From Thalassospira indica (GTDB taxonomy: Bacteria > Pseudomonadota > Alphaproteobacteria > Rhodospirillales > Thalassospiraceae), in assembly GCF_003403095.1 (NCBI RefSeq), contig NZ_CP031555.1:4404001-4468000 (forward strand): a stretch of 64,000 nucleotides of DNA, written 5' to 3'. The translations under genes and the position numbers were made by a program. Below the pieces are notes generated by a model. That model was not told the DNA's origin, ran no database searches, and saw only the letters and a list, made by a program, of their open reading frames with translations. The stretch's first letter is position 1, and each line of letters opens with the position of its first letter. This document shows, in pieces, positions 34,336-41,359 of this stretch.

Positions 34336-34545
34336 TCAGGCGGCCGCCGCGGCGCCTTCGGCCGGATAGCCCGCTTCGGTGAGAACGGCACGCAGGTCCG
34401 CCTCGGTCGCGGATGATTCAACACGGACCTCACGCTTGGGCGGATCAGTCTCGATCTTCGCGGCGGCATCAACGCTTTGCAGCGCCTTGGTTACCGACTT
34501 GGCGCAACTGCCGCATGTCATGTTGGGAACGGTGAAGAGATACAT
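34336..34545 (-). CDS. CopZ-like copper chaperone 2 (single HMA domain)
   Basis: 69 residues from ATG 34545, with AAGGAG upstream. Metal site MTCGSC at residues 8-13; TKALQSVDAAAKIETDPP and LTEAGYPAEG closely resemble the first CopZ. It is driven from the minus-strand CueR-like promoter at 34574-34604. The arrangement (chaperone plus divergent promoters) copies that of the copZ/copA locus, but here no copA follows on the other side. Confidence 0.88.
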   Translation of the reverse strand: MYLFTVPNMTCGSCAKSVTKALQSVDAAAKIETDPPKREVRVESSATEADLRAVLTEAGYPAEGAAAAA

Positions 34546-34573
34546 GGAGGGCTCCTTGATTTGAGTCCTCTGG

Positions 34574-34604
34574 GAAATGGGGCTTTCCACCGTTGGAAGG
34601 TCAA
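34574..34604 (-). promoter_or_regulatory. CueR-like promoter of copZ2
   Basis: Minus strand: TTGACC, a 19-base spacer (TTCCAACGGTGGAAAGCCC), then CATTTC, about 30 bases before the copZ2 start. Confidence 0.75.
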
Positions 34605-34629
34605 GAGGCAAAGTTCAGAAACTATCTGC

Positions 34630-34660
34630 TTGACCTTGCCACTGTTGTAAGCCGCAAGCA
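34630..34660 (+). promoter_or_regulatory. Orphan CueR-like promoter
   Basis: TTGACC, a 19-base spacer (TTGCCACTGTTGTAAGCCG), then CAAGCA. It faces right, but the next plus-strand gene (LysR) begins about 270 bases later. The dyad is weaker (GTAA in place of GGAA). It is probably a relic of a copA-type gene lost from this side. Confidence 0.55.
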
Positions 34661-34774
34661 TCCGACATGCCAAGACCGCGATCCTCAAGCGCCACGGGCT
34701 CGTTTTAAGACCCCGGCATGATGGACTGGCGGTGGCATCGCCTCTCTCGATCATCTCCCGTCTCCATACAAATA

Positions 34775-34810
34775 TTGAACAGTTGTTTATGTGTTCAAAT
34801 GTTGTATAAT
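34775..34810 (+). promoter_or_regulatory. ArsR-type dyad with -10 box upstream of the LysR gene
   Basis: TTGAACA (34775-34781) and TGTTCAA (34792-34798) form an inverted pair 10 bases apart, followed by TATAAT at 34805-34810. The half sites match those of the ATPase and CDF operators, but the spacing is longer, so binding is less certain. Confidence 0.45.
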
Positions 34811-34928
34811 CTGGCTGTGACCCGCTACGCGCGATACATCTCGTCATCGCGTGAATGCTCGACAATCGGAGAGGGACAATTGGCTTGCCTATGGTCCGTG
34901 AGCATATGATCCGGACGGCGGCCCTCGG

Positions 34929-35912
34929 ATGAAGGAGACCGCCAAGTTCCCTGACTCCATCGAGTTTCGTCACCTTCGCTACTTCATAGCCGCTGCCGAA
35001 CATGGCAGCTTCCGAAAGGCAGGGAGTTCGTTAGGTTTATCGCAATCGGCAATCAGCCGTTGCATCGCCGACCTCGAAGACAGGATGGGCGCGTCACTCT
35101 TTCACCGGCACGCATGGGGCGTATCGCAGACCTTTGCGGGGCAGCGTTTCCTTCATCGCGCGCGTCGGGCTATCAAGACGATAGACGAAGGCGCTCACGA
35201 AGTTGCCGCCGCAGGACGATCCGAGCAGGGACGAGTGCGGATCGGCATCTATTCGTCCATCGCTTCGGGCTTTTTGGCAAAGCTGCTGGCAAGCTATGGT
35301 CGGTCTCATAAAGACGTCAGGATCGAACTGATCGATGGCAATCCTGCCGAACACGTCGCGGCCATCCGCCAGTTCCGCCTCGACGTCGCCTTCCTGACCG
35401 GCGACCGGGAATGGCCCGGATGCGACCGGGCGCCTCTGTGGTCCGAGCGGGTTTTCGTTGTGCTGCCCGATCTCCACCCCCTGGCGGCTTTGGACGAGGT
35501 GATGTGGAGAGACCTCGCCGATGAGCCCTTCATCGTCAGCGAAGCTGCGCCGGGCCAGGAGATCCATGACCATCTGGTGCGGGAGTTGGCGGACCTCGGC
35601 CGGCATCCCGAAATCCAGGTTCAATCGGTCGGCCGGGACAATCTGTTGCCTCTGGTGGCGATCGGCCAGGGCCTTACGCTGGTAAGCGAGGCCATGACAG
35701 TGGCCGCGCTTCCAGACATCACATACCGGCCCATCGCCGGCGAGATGCTTCCATTTTCGGCGGTCTGGTCTCCGGCGAACGACAATCCCTCGTTCCGCAG
35801 GTTGCTCTCCATGGCAAAGGCGGCATCTGCCAAGGCCGCGAAGCTTAGGCAAGCGGCTTCGCAGATTGGGGCGAGCGACGTGCTTTTGCGAAGCCGCGAT
35901 CCGTTGCCATAA
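34929..35912 (+). CDS. LysR-family transcriptional regulator
   Basis: 327 residues. N-terminal winged HTH (EFRHLRYFIAAAEHGSFRKAGSSLGLSQSAISRCIADLEDRMG), then an effector-binding domain with the usual two lobes (VRIGIYSSIASGFLAKLL ... LLPLVAIGQGLTLVSEAM). It is convergent with, and overlaps the end of, the DUF2274 gene that closes the trb operon. LysR genes at this position occur in alphaproteobacterial conjugative elements, so it may control transfer or be cargo; the effector is unknown. Confidence 0.88.
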   Translation: MKETAKFPDSIEFRHLRYFIAAAEHGSFRKAGSSLGLSQSAISRCIADLEDRMGASLFHRHAWGVSQTFAGQRFLHRARRAIKTIDEGAHEVAAAGRSEQGRVRIGIYSSIASGFLAKLLASYGRSHKDVRIELIDGNPAEHVAAIRQFRLDVAFLTGDREWPGCDRAPLWSERVFVVLPDLHPLAALDEVMWRDLADEPFIVSEAAPGQEIHDHLVRELADLGRHPEIQVQSVGRDNLLPLVAIGQGLTLVSEAMTVAALPDITYRPIAGEMLPFSAVWSPANDNPSFRRLLSMAKAASAKAAKLRQAASQIGASDVLLRSRDPLP

Positions 35913-36084
35913 ACCTTTCGAGCATGGGAACGATCAGCCGGACAGGATCGGCAACAGGTTGCCCCGTCTCCCGTCCCAGCACCTCGGCATAGACGACAAG
36001 ATCGCGATGAACGGTCGCGGGCAATTCCACTGTCACCTTCACCGGCTTGTCATCGGGCAGCGGCCCAAGCTTCAGTTTCGACAT
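35845..36084 (-). CDS. DUF2274 protein at the end of the trb operon
   Basis: 79 residues from ATG 36084 (MSKLKLGPLPDDKPVKVTVELP), starting 2 bases after the trbI stop. DUF2274 proteins are small and typically encoded directly after trbI in conjugation operons of alphaproteobacteria. The sequence resembles a ribbon-helix-helix-like small DNA binder; the role is unknown. The last 68 bases overlap the convergent LysR gene. Confidence 0.82.
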   Translation of the reverse strand: MSKLKLGPLPDDKPVKVTVELPATVHRDLVVYAEVLGRETGQPVADPVRLIVPMLERFMATDRGFAKARRSPQSAKPLA

Positions 36085-36086
36085 GA

Positions 36087-37208
36087 TCAACCTCCTGCCG
36101 GTTCGAATACCAGATCGCGGGTGACGATGATCCTGACCGGGAACCCCGGGCGAATGGTCAGTGTCGGCGCGACCTGCAACTGACGCTGGACGATCTGCTG
36201 TCCGGCCTGGTTGATCGTGTCCACCGCGCCATCGCGGATCGCCTGGACCAGGCGGTCTTCGTCATCGGTGGCGAGGTCCGCGCCGATCGCGAGCAGCGTG
36301 GACAGACCCGCTGCGCGCATAAGATCCCACCAGTGGTAGTCGACGCCATCCTCGAGGCCGGCATAGCCGCTCGCATCCGCGCCCGGCAGACGTTCGAGAA
36401 CGATGGACCGGCCTCCGGGAAGGATCAGGCGGTTCCAGACCAGCAGCACGCGGCGTTGGCCGAACGTCACACCGTCATCGTATTGGCCGATGATGCGGGT
36501 TCCTTGTGGGATCAGCAGCAGCGATCCGGTCGGGCTGTCATAGACATTCTCGGTGACCTGCGCGGTGATCTGCCCCGGGAGATCGGAGCGAATGCCGGTG
36601 ACAAGCGCGGCGGGTATCACCGCTCCGGCCTGAAGGATGTACGGCGAGGCTGGCGGCTGAATGCGATCCGATGCGACGGTTTGCCGGTCCACCGGACCGT
36701 TGAGGAAAGAAGTATGCCGGCTGCCCTCGGGTTGTTCGGTGCCGCCCAGACCCGGAAGGTTCACGCCGACCCCGGCCGTCGTCGCCCTGCCAGATGCCGT
36801 CTGGAAAAAGACACCGCTCAGACGCGCGGTTTCCTCCTCTGCCCTGCGGCGCTCCGCTTCCGGATCGACGGTCGGGCCCACAATCGGCGGAGGGGTCACG
36901 GGCACTCCGCGCTCCTGCGCATCGAGGATCGGTCGCCCGAGGTCACCGGGCAGTGCGGGTCCCAGAACCGGGCCGGTATAGTCGGACGGCAGCCCTTCCA
37001 GGCCGTCCGCTGCCGGTCGGTTGTCTATGGAATAGAGTTCTCCACCTCCCGGCCCAGCCTCACGGGTCTGGAGCGCATAGATCAGCGCCCCCCCGATTCC
37101 CAACAGCGCGACCGCTCCGACACCGGCCAGAACCTTGCGCGACAGTCTGGTCACGCGGGGCGGATCGGGACGCAGACGCATCGGAGCCGCGGGATCGGTG
37201 TCACTCAT
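36087..37208 (-). CDS. trbI: TrbI (VirB10-like) conjugation channel protein
   Basis: 373 residues. Cytoplasmic N terminus, one TM (VLAGVGAVALLGIGGALIYAL), a proline-rich periplasmic stretch (GVPVTPPPIVGPTVDPEAE), then the VirB10 core: ILQAGAVIPAALVTGIRSDL, NVYDSPTGSLLLIPQGTRII, VWNRLILPGGRSIVLE. It spans the envelope and joins the outer-membrane core complex with TrbG and TrbF. It overlaps trbG by 4 bases. Confidence 0.95.
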   Translation of the reverse strand: MSDTDPAAPMRLRPDPPRVTRLSRKVLAGVGAVALLGIGGALIYALQTREAGPGGGELYSIDNRPAADGLEGLPSDYTGPVLGPALPGDLGRPILDAQERGVPVTPPPIVGPTVDPEAERRRAEEETARLSGVFFQTASGRATTAGVGVNLPGLGGTEQPEGSRHTSFLNGPVDRQTVASDRIQPPASPYILQAGAVIPAALVTGIRSDLPGQITAQVTENVYDSPTGSLLLIPQGTRIIGQYDDGVTFGQRRVLLVWNRLILPGGRSIVLERLPGADASGYAGLEDGVDYHWWDLMRAAGLSTLLAIGADLATDDEDRLVQAIRDGAVDTINQAGQQIVQRQLQVAPTLTIRPGFPVRIIVTRDLVFEPAGG

Positions 37209-38233
37209 GACGCCCCTCCCTTTCGCGCATCCCCCTCCGCCCGCGCATCCGCCTCGCGCTCCTCCATGCGCACGATCCGGACCACCTGCTGGCGGTCTCC
37301 TGCCCCCAGCCGGAGCTCCGCCGCACCGAAGAGGCGATCCACGATCAGCACGTTCCGGTGAATGCGGCTGTTGACGATCTGTGGTTCTCCGTCGGCGCCG
37401 AGCACGAAGAGCGGCGGCATCTCGCCCTGGGCGATACCAGCCGGGAAAACGACATAGACGCGGCGGCCGTCGTCGAAGACAGAAACCGGGCGCCAGGGCG
37501 GGCTTTCCCCCTGGATCTGCAAGCCGTAGCGATGATTGCGGGCAGAGGGCGCCGGAATGGTCGGCGCGGTTGCCACAGCCTGTCGCCCACCACGAGGCGC
37601 TGCCGGATAGGCCCAGGCAACCGAGGGCATGTAGAGCGCCTCGCGTGCACGCAGCTCGATCGTATACACCCGCCTGTCAGTGCTGATTACCAGGTTGGTC
37701 GAGATGTCGTCCCGCGTCGGTTTGACGAGGATGTGGACGCGGGCAGTGGATCCGGACCCGCTCTCCGTGTCGCCGATGATCCAGCGCGTGGTATCCCCCG
37801 CAGCGATCGGACCCGCGCCGGTCAGACGTTCGCCTGGCTCGAGTGCAATGTTGGTGATCTGACCGGGAGCGGCATAGACCTGATAGAGCGCGCCTTCCGA
37901 CCAAGGGTAGATCTGGATCGCATTGTAGTAGCCCTCGCGGCGCGGCTCGACCCGGGCGGCGGCATTGGCGTTTTCGATACGTCCGGTCGGTGTGCCTGCC
38001 GCCGCTCCGCCATGCGCCACTATCCAGACGGGCGGCGTATGCAGCGGCCGAGGGCGTTTCTCGGTGACCGAGACAGGTGGAGTGGGCAACGGCGGCACGG
38101 ACTCGTCGTAGCTGAATTCCGGTACCGGGTTACTGGCGCACCCCGCCAGCATGGATGCGGAAAGCAACAAGGCCACCAACATCGGCGTCCTGATGTCCGG
38201 AGACCTGGTTGCATGAAGATGCTGTTCAGTCAT
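37205..38233 (-). CDS. trbG: TrbG (VirB9-like) outer-membrane core lipoprotein
   Basis: 342 residues from ATG 38233, which overlaps the trbF stop (ATGA). Lipobox LAGC after LVALLLSASM. VirB9/CagX domain: NAIQIYPWSEGALYQVYAAPGQITNIALEPGE, then a C-terminal beta domain (PVSVFDDGRRVYVVFP, LIVDRLFGAAELRLG). It forms the outer-membrane ring with TrbI. A longer frame upstream would run into trbF and is not needed. Confidence 0.94.
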   Translation of the reverse strand: MTEQHLHATRSPDIRTPMLVALLLSASMLAGCASNPVPEFSYDESVPPLPTPPVSVTEKRPRPLHTPPVWIVAHGGAAAGTPTGRIENANAAARVEPRREGYYNAIQIYPWSEGALYQVYAAPGQITNIALEPGERLTGAGPIAAGDTTRWIIGDTESGSGSTARVHILVKPTRDDISTNLVISTDRRVYTIELRAREALYMPSVAWAYPAAPRGGRQAVATAPTIPAPSARNHRYGLQIQGESPPWRPVSVFDDGRRVYVVFPAGIAQGEMPPLFVLGADGEPQIVNSRIHRNVLIVDRLFGAAELRLGAGDRQQVVRIVRMEEREADARAEGDARKGGAS

Positions 38234-38919
38234 TGGCCCATCTCCCGCGACCAGGAGATCGCATTGACATAGATTCCGAGGGGATTGGCGCGCAGGCGCT
38301 CGGCGCTGCGCGGGGTCTGGATCAAGACGGTCAGGATCGCGGTCCATCGCTCGGTCGTGGAAAGCTGGCCGTTCTCGTAGTGGCGCTCGGTCCAGGCGAC
38401 GCGGAACGATCCCGGTGAGGCCCGGATGACAGAGGACACCTCGACAGCGATCTGTTGGCGACCGACGCGGGTGAACGGGTCGTTGGCGCGGGCGAAGTCG
38501 TTAAGTGCTGCCGCGCCACGGTCCGTAGTGAACTCATAGGCGCGCAGCCAGTTTTGCCGCACGATGATCGGGTCAGCGGGGATGGAACGAACCTGTTCGA
38601 TGAAACGGCCAAGATGGAAGGCGATCTGCGGATCGGTGGGCTCGTAGTCGGCCGAGGCCGGCGCGACAGCCTGGGCCTCGCCGAGCGCGTCGACCTGAAC
38701 GACCCAGGGTACGACGGTACCACGCGCAGATTGCCAGACCAGGGCGCCAGCAAAGCCCGCCGCTAGGATCAGGCTGGCGAAGGCCATGTAGCGCCAGTTG
38801 CGGGCCTGGACGCGGGCGGAGCCGATACGCTCGTCCCAGACCTGCGCGGCCCTCTGATAGGGCGTCTCTGGCTGAGGTGTCTTGCCATAATGGGTGGCGG
38901 AGCGCCTGAAGAGGTTCAT
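38230..38919 (-). CDS. trbF: TrbF (VirB8-like) inner-membrane assembly protein
   Basis: 229 residues. Short cytoplasmic N terminus, one TM (YMAFASLILAAGFAGALVW), then an NTF2-like periplasmic domain (VPWVVQVDALGEAQAV, VRQNWLRAYEFTTDRG, WTERHYENGQLSTTERWTAILTVLI, NPLGIYVNAISWSRE). It overlaps both trbL and trbG by 4 bases, consistent with a tightly coupled operon. Confidence 0.94.
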   Translation of the reverse strand: MNLFRRSATHYGKTPQPETPYQRAAQVWDERIGSARVQARNWRYMAFASLILAAGFAGALVWQSARGTVVPWVVQVDALGEAQAVAPASADYEPTDPQIAFHLGRFIEQVRSIPADPIIVRQNWLRAYEFTTDRGAAALNDFARANDPFTRVGRQQIAVEVSSVIRASPGSFRVAWTERHYENGQLSTTERWTAILTVLIQTPRSAERLRANPLGIYVNAISWSREMGQ

Positions 38920-40268
38920 GAGCGATCCCTTTCGGAGAGATTGACGGAGGAGCCCGAGCCGTGGCTGTCGCCCGACCGGACGGCATGGGCCGCAGCGCGC
39001 ACGCCATGGCTCACGGCGTGGCTATGGCGCATGCGCTTCGCCCAGGCTGGCGGGCCATCGGCGAAGGACGGGCCGGAGCTGCCAGGCTCGGATGCCGCGC
39101 TGCCGACCGTGCCCATCGAGGTGGTTCCGCCCGTCGCCGCAACACCGCCCTTGACGCCCTCGGCGTAGCTGGACTGGATCCCGCCAGCCGCGCGAGAGGA
39201 CGCCTTCTTGAGCGGTGATGCCGCGGCAGCGGCCCCGGCGCGCGCCACACCAGCCATCCCGCCGGGGAGACCACCTCCGCCCATCGAGCCAAGCGTGTAG
39301 GCGCTCGAGGCAGCACCCGCCGCGGAGGCGCCGCCACGTGCCAGGGCGGCGCCTCCGGAGAGTGCAGATCCAGCTCCGCGTGCTGCGAGCATGGTTGCCC
39401 CTCCGGCCCCGATCGCAGCGCCACCAGCGGCAAGGCCGGTGCCTATGGCCGCCCCCGCGCTGAGTTGGGGCCCGCCGGACACCAGACCTGAGGCGATGCC
39501 GGGGCCGAAGATTCCGAGGCCCAGCAGAGACAGGGCGGCCAGAACAATCGCCATGGCGTCATCGATGGTCGGCGTCACGCCGCCGAAACCTGCGGTGAAC
39601 TGGCCGAAGAGCGTCGATCCGATGCCGATGATCACGGCGAGGACCAGAACCTTGATGCCGGACGAAATGACGTTGCCCAGCACGCGCTCGGCCATGAAGG
39701 CGGTCTTGCCGAAGAGGCCGAAGGGGATCAGCACGAAGCCCGCGAGGGTCGTGAGTTTGAACTCGATCAGGGTAACGAAGAGCTGCACCGCGAGGATGAA
39801 GAAGGCGAGGATCACCAGCGCCCAGGCGAAGAACAGGCAGAGGATCTGGACGAGATTCTCAAAGACCGCGACCCAGCCCATCAGATCGGAGATGCTTTCG
39901 AGCAGCGGTCGCCCGGCCTCTAGCCCGGTCTGGGCCACGCGGCCAGGGCGCAGAAGATCTGCGGCGGAAAACCCGGTGCCCGAGGCCATCAGACCGAGGC
40001 CCGCGAAGCTCTCGAAGACGATCCGGGCGAGGTTGTTCCAGTTGGAGATGATATAGGCGAAGACCCCGGCAAAGAGCGTCTTCTTCACCAGCCGGGCGAT
40101 GATGTCGTCATCGGCGCCCCAGGCCCAGAACAGGGCCGCCAGCGTCACGTCGATGACGATCAGCGTGGTGGCGATGAAGGCGACCTCGCCGCCAAGCAGC
40201 CCAAACCCGCTGTCGATGTAGCTGGTGAAGATGCCCAGAAAGTTGTCGATGACGCCGGTTCCACCCAT
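38916..40268 (-). CDS. trbL: TrbL (VirB6-like) polytopic channel protein
   Basis: 450 residues. Six or seven TM helices in the first ~300 residues (FIATTLIVIDVTLAALFWAW, ILCLFFAWALVILAFFILAV, VLVLAVIIGIGSTLFGQF, AMAIVLAALSLLGLGIFGPG), then a long Ala/Gly/Ser-rich tail to the C terminus, as in other TrbL proteins. It forms part of the inner-membrane DNA conduit. Confidence 0.93.
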   Translation of the reverse strand: MGGTGVIDNFLGIFTSYIDSGFGLLGGEVAFIATTLIVIDVTLAALFWAWGADDDIIARLVKKTLFAGVFAYIISNWNNLARIVFESFAGLGLMASGTGFSAADLLRPGRVAQTGLEAGRPLLESISDLMGWVAVFENLVQILCLFFAWALVILAFFILAVQLFVTLIEFKLTTLAGFVLIPFGLFGKTAFMAERVLGNVISSGIKVLVLAVIIGIGSTLFGQFTAGFGGVTPTIDDAMAIVLAALSLLGLGIFGPGIASGLVSGGPQLSAGAAIGTGLAAGGAAIGAGGATMLAARGAGSALSGGAALARGGASAAGAASSAYTLGSMGGGGLPGGMAGVARAGAAAAASPLKKASSRAAGGIQSSYAEGVKGGVAATGGTTSMGTVGSAASEPGSSGPSFADGPPAWAKRMRHSHAVSHGVRAAAHAVRSGDSHGSGSSVNLSERDRS

Positions 40269-40271
40269 GGC

Positions 40272-40559
40272 TCAGTGATCTCCCGAATGCTGCGGCGCGT
40301 CAGATGCAGGCGTCCGACCGAGGAACCGGTCACGGTTCTCAGCCCAGGCGGCGAGGCAATCGGCATCGCTGGAAGCGGCCTCGCCAAGCTGCTGGCACCG
40401 GCGCAGCGTCGCGCGGAGAGGATCGGCAGACGGCTGGAGCGCGGGCGCACTGCTGGCCGACACGGGAGCTTCCTCGCGTGTCATCTCGATCACCGTGGCT
40501 GTGATCGCGATCGCTACGAATACGATGGCCGCGATCCGGGCCAGCACCTTCCCCTCCAT
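40272..40559 (-). CDS. trbK: TrbK-like putative entry-exclusion protein
   Basis: 95 residues, one N-terminal TM (IAAIVFVAIAITATVIEM). A periplasmic tail carries the two-cysteine pattern RRCQQLGEAASSDADCLAAW followed by ENRDRFLG. This matches the alternative TrbK type found between trbJ and trbL in this class of operon. It should reduce redundant transfer into cells that already carry the element. Confidence 0.8.
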   Translation of the reverse strand: MEGKVLARIAAIVFVAIAITATVIEMTREEAPVSASSAPALQPSADPLRATLRRCQQLGEAASSDADCLAAWAENRDRFLGRTPASDAPQHSGDH

Positions 40560-40576
40560 CGTCTCCCCTCCCGGCC

Positions 40577-41359
40577 TCAGTTGAACATTTGCGCGTTGCC
40601 TGGCTGGTAGCCCGAGCCCGGCGTCAGGAAGCGCTCGCGCTGGATGCGGCCCTGTTCAGCAGCGGTGGCGCGCTCGGCCTCAGTCAGCGCGTTGGCGCGG
40701 CCGTTTGCCGAGATCACCGCGATCAGATCTGAGAGCTGCTGCGATTGCAGCGCGAGGAGCTGGTTGCCCGCCTGCGTGGCCTGCAGAGCACCGACCGCGT
40801 TCTGGCTCTGCCCCACGAGCGCGGACATCTCGGCGCCATTGGCTTCGATATTGCCAACGACTCCGGCCTGCACGCGCATGGCATCCTGCAGGCCAACGAC
40901 GGTGTTCTCCCAACGGGACCGGGCTTCGGCGATCAGTTGCTGGTCGGTCGCCGTCAGGGAAAGGTTGCCATAGTCCTGCTGGAACATCTGGTCGATGCTC
41001 TGCACGTCGAAGGCGATGTTCTGCGCCTGCGCCAGGAGCTGCTGCGTGCGGCTGACGTTCTGCTGGATCTGCTGGAGCGCGGAATACGGCAGGTTGGCGA
41101 GATTGCGCGCCTGGTTGATCAGCATCTGCGCTTCGTTCTGGAGCTGTGCGATCTGGTTGTTGATCTGCTCCAGAGCCCGCGCTGCGGTCAGGAGATTTTC
41201 CGCGTGGTTGGTCGGGTCGTAGACGATGAAAGGTCCCCCGCCGATGCCGAAGAGCGCGTGTGCGGGCGGCGCTGCGATGGGCGACATGGCCATGGGCATC
41301 GCCAGCGCGAGGGCGAACAGCGACGGGCCGGCGAACCGAAACGTAATCTTGCGTGTCAT
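40577..41359 (-). CDS. trbJ: TrbJ (VirB5-like) pilus-tip/transfer protein
   Basis: 260 residues. Signal peptide ending near AHA (FALALAMPMAMSPIAAPPAHA). The mature part is almost entirely helical and Gln/Ala-rich (NHAENLLTAARALEQINNQI, QIQQNVSRTQQLLAQAQNI), typical of TrbJ. It overlaps trbE by 4 bases. Confidence 0.93.
   Translation of the reverse strand: MTRKITFRFAGPSLFALALAMPMAMSPIAAPPAHALFGIGGGPFIVYDPTNHAENLLTAARALEQINNQIAQLQNEAQMLINQARNLANLPYSALQQIQQNVSRTQQLLAQAQNIAFDVQSIDQMFQQDYGNLSLTATDQQLIAEARSRWENTVVGLQDAMRVQAGVVGNIEANGAEMSALVGQSQNAVGALQATQAGNQLLALQSQQLSDLIAVISANGRANALTEAERATAAEQGRIQRERFLTPGSGYQPGNAQMFN

Larger units (their letters stand above)
34546..34928. other. Intergenic region between copZ2 and the LysR gene
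   Basis: 383 bases with no gene. It contains two divergent CueR-like promoters (34574-34604 minus, 34630-34660 plus) and an ArsR-type dyad with TATAAT (34775-34810). It looks like the join between a copper module and the conjugation module. Confidence 0.6.
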
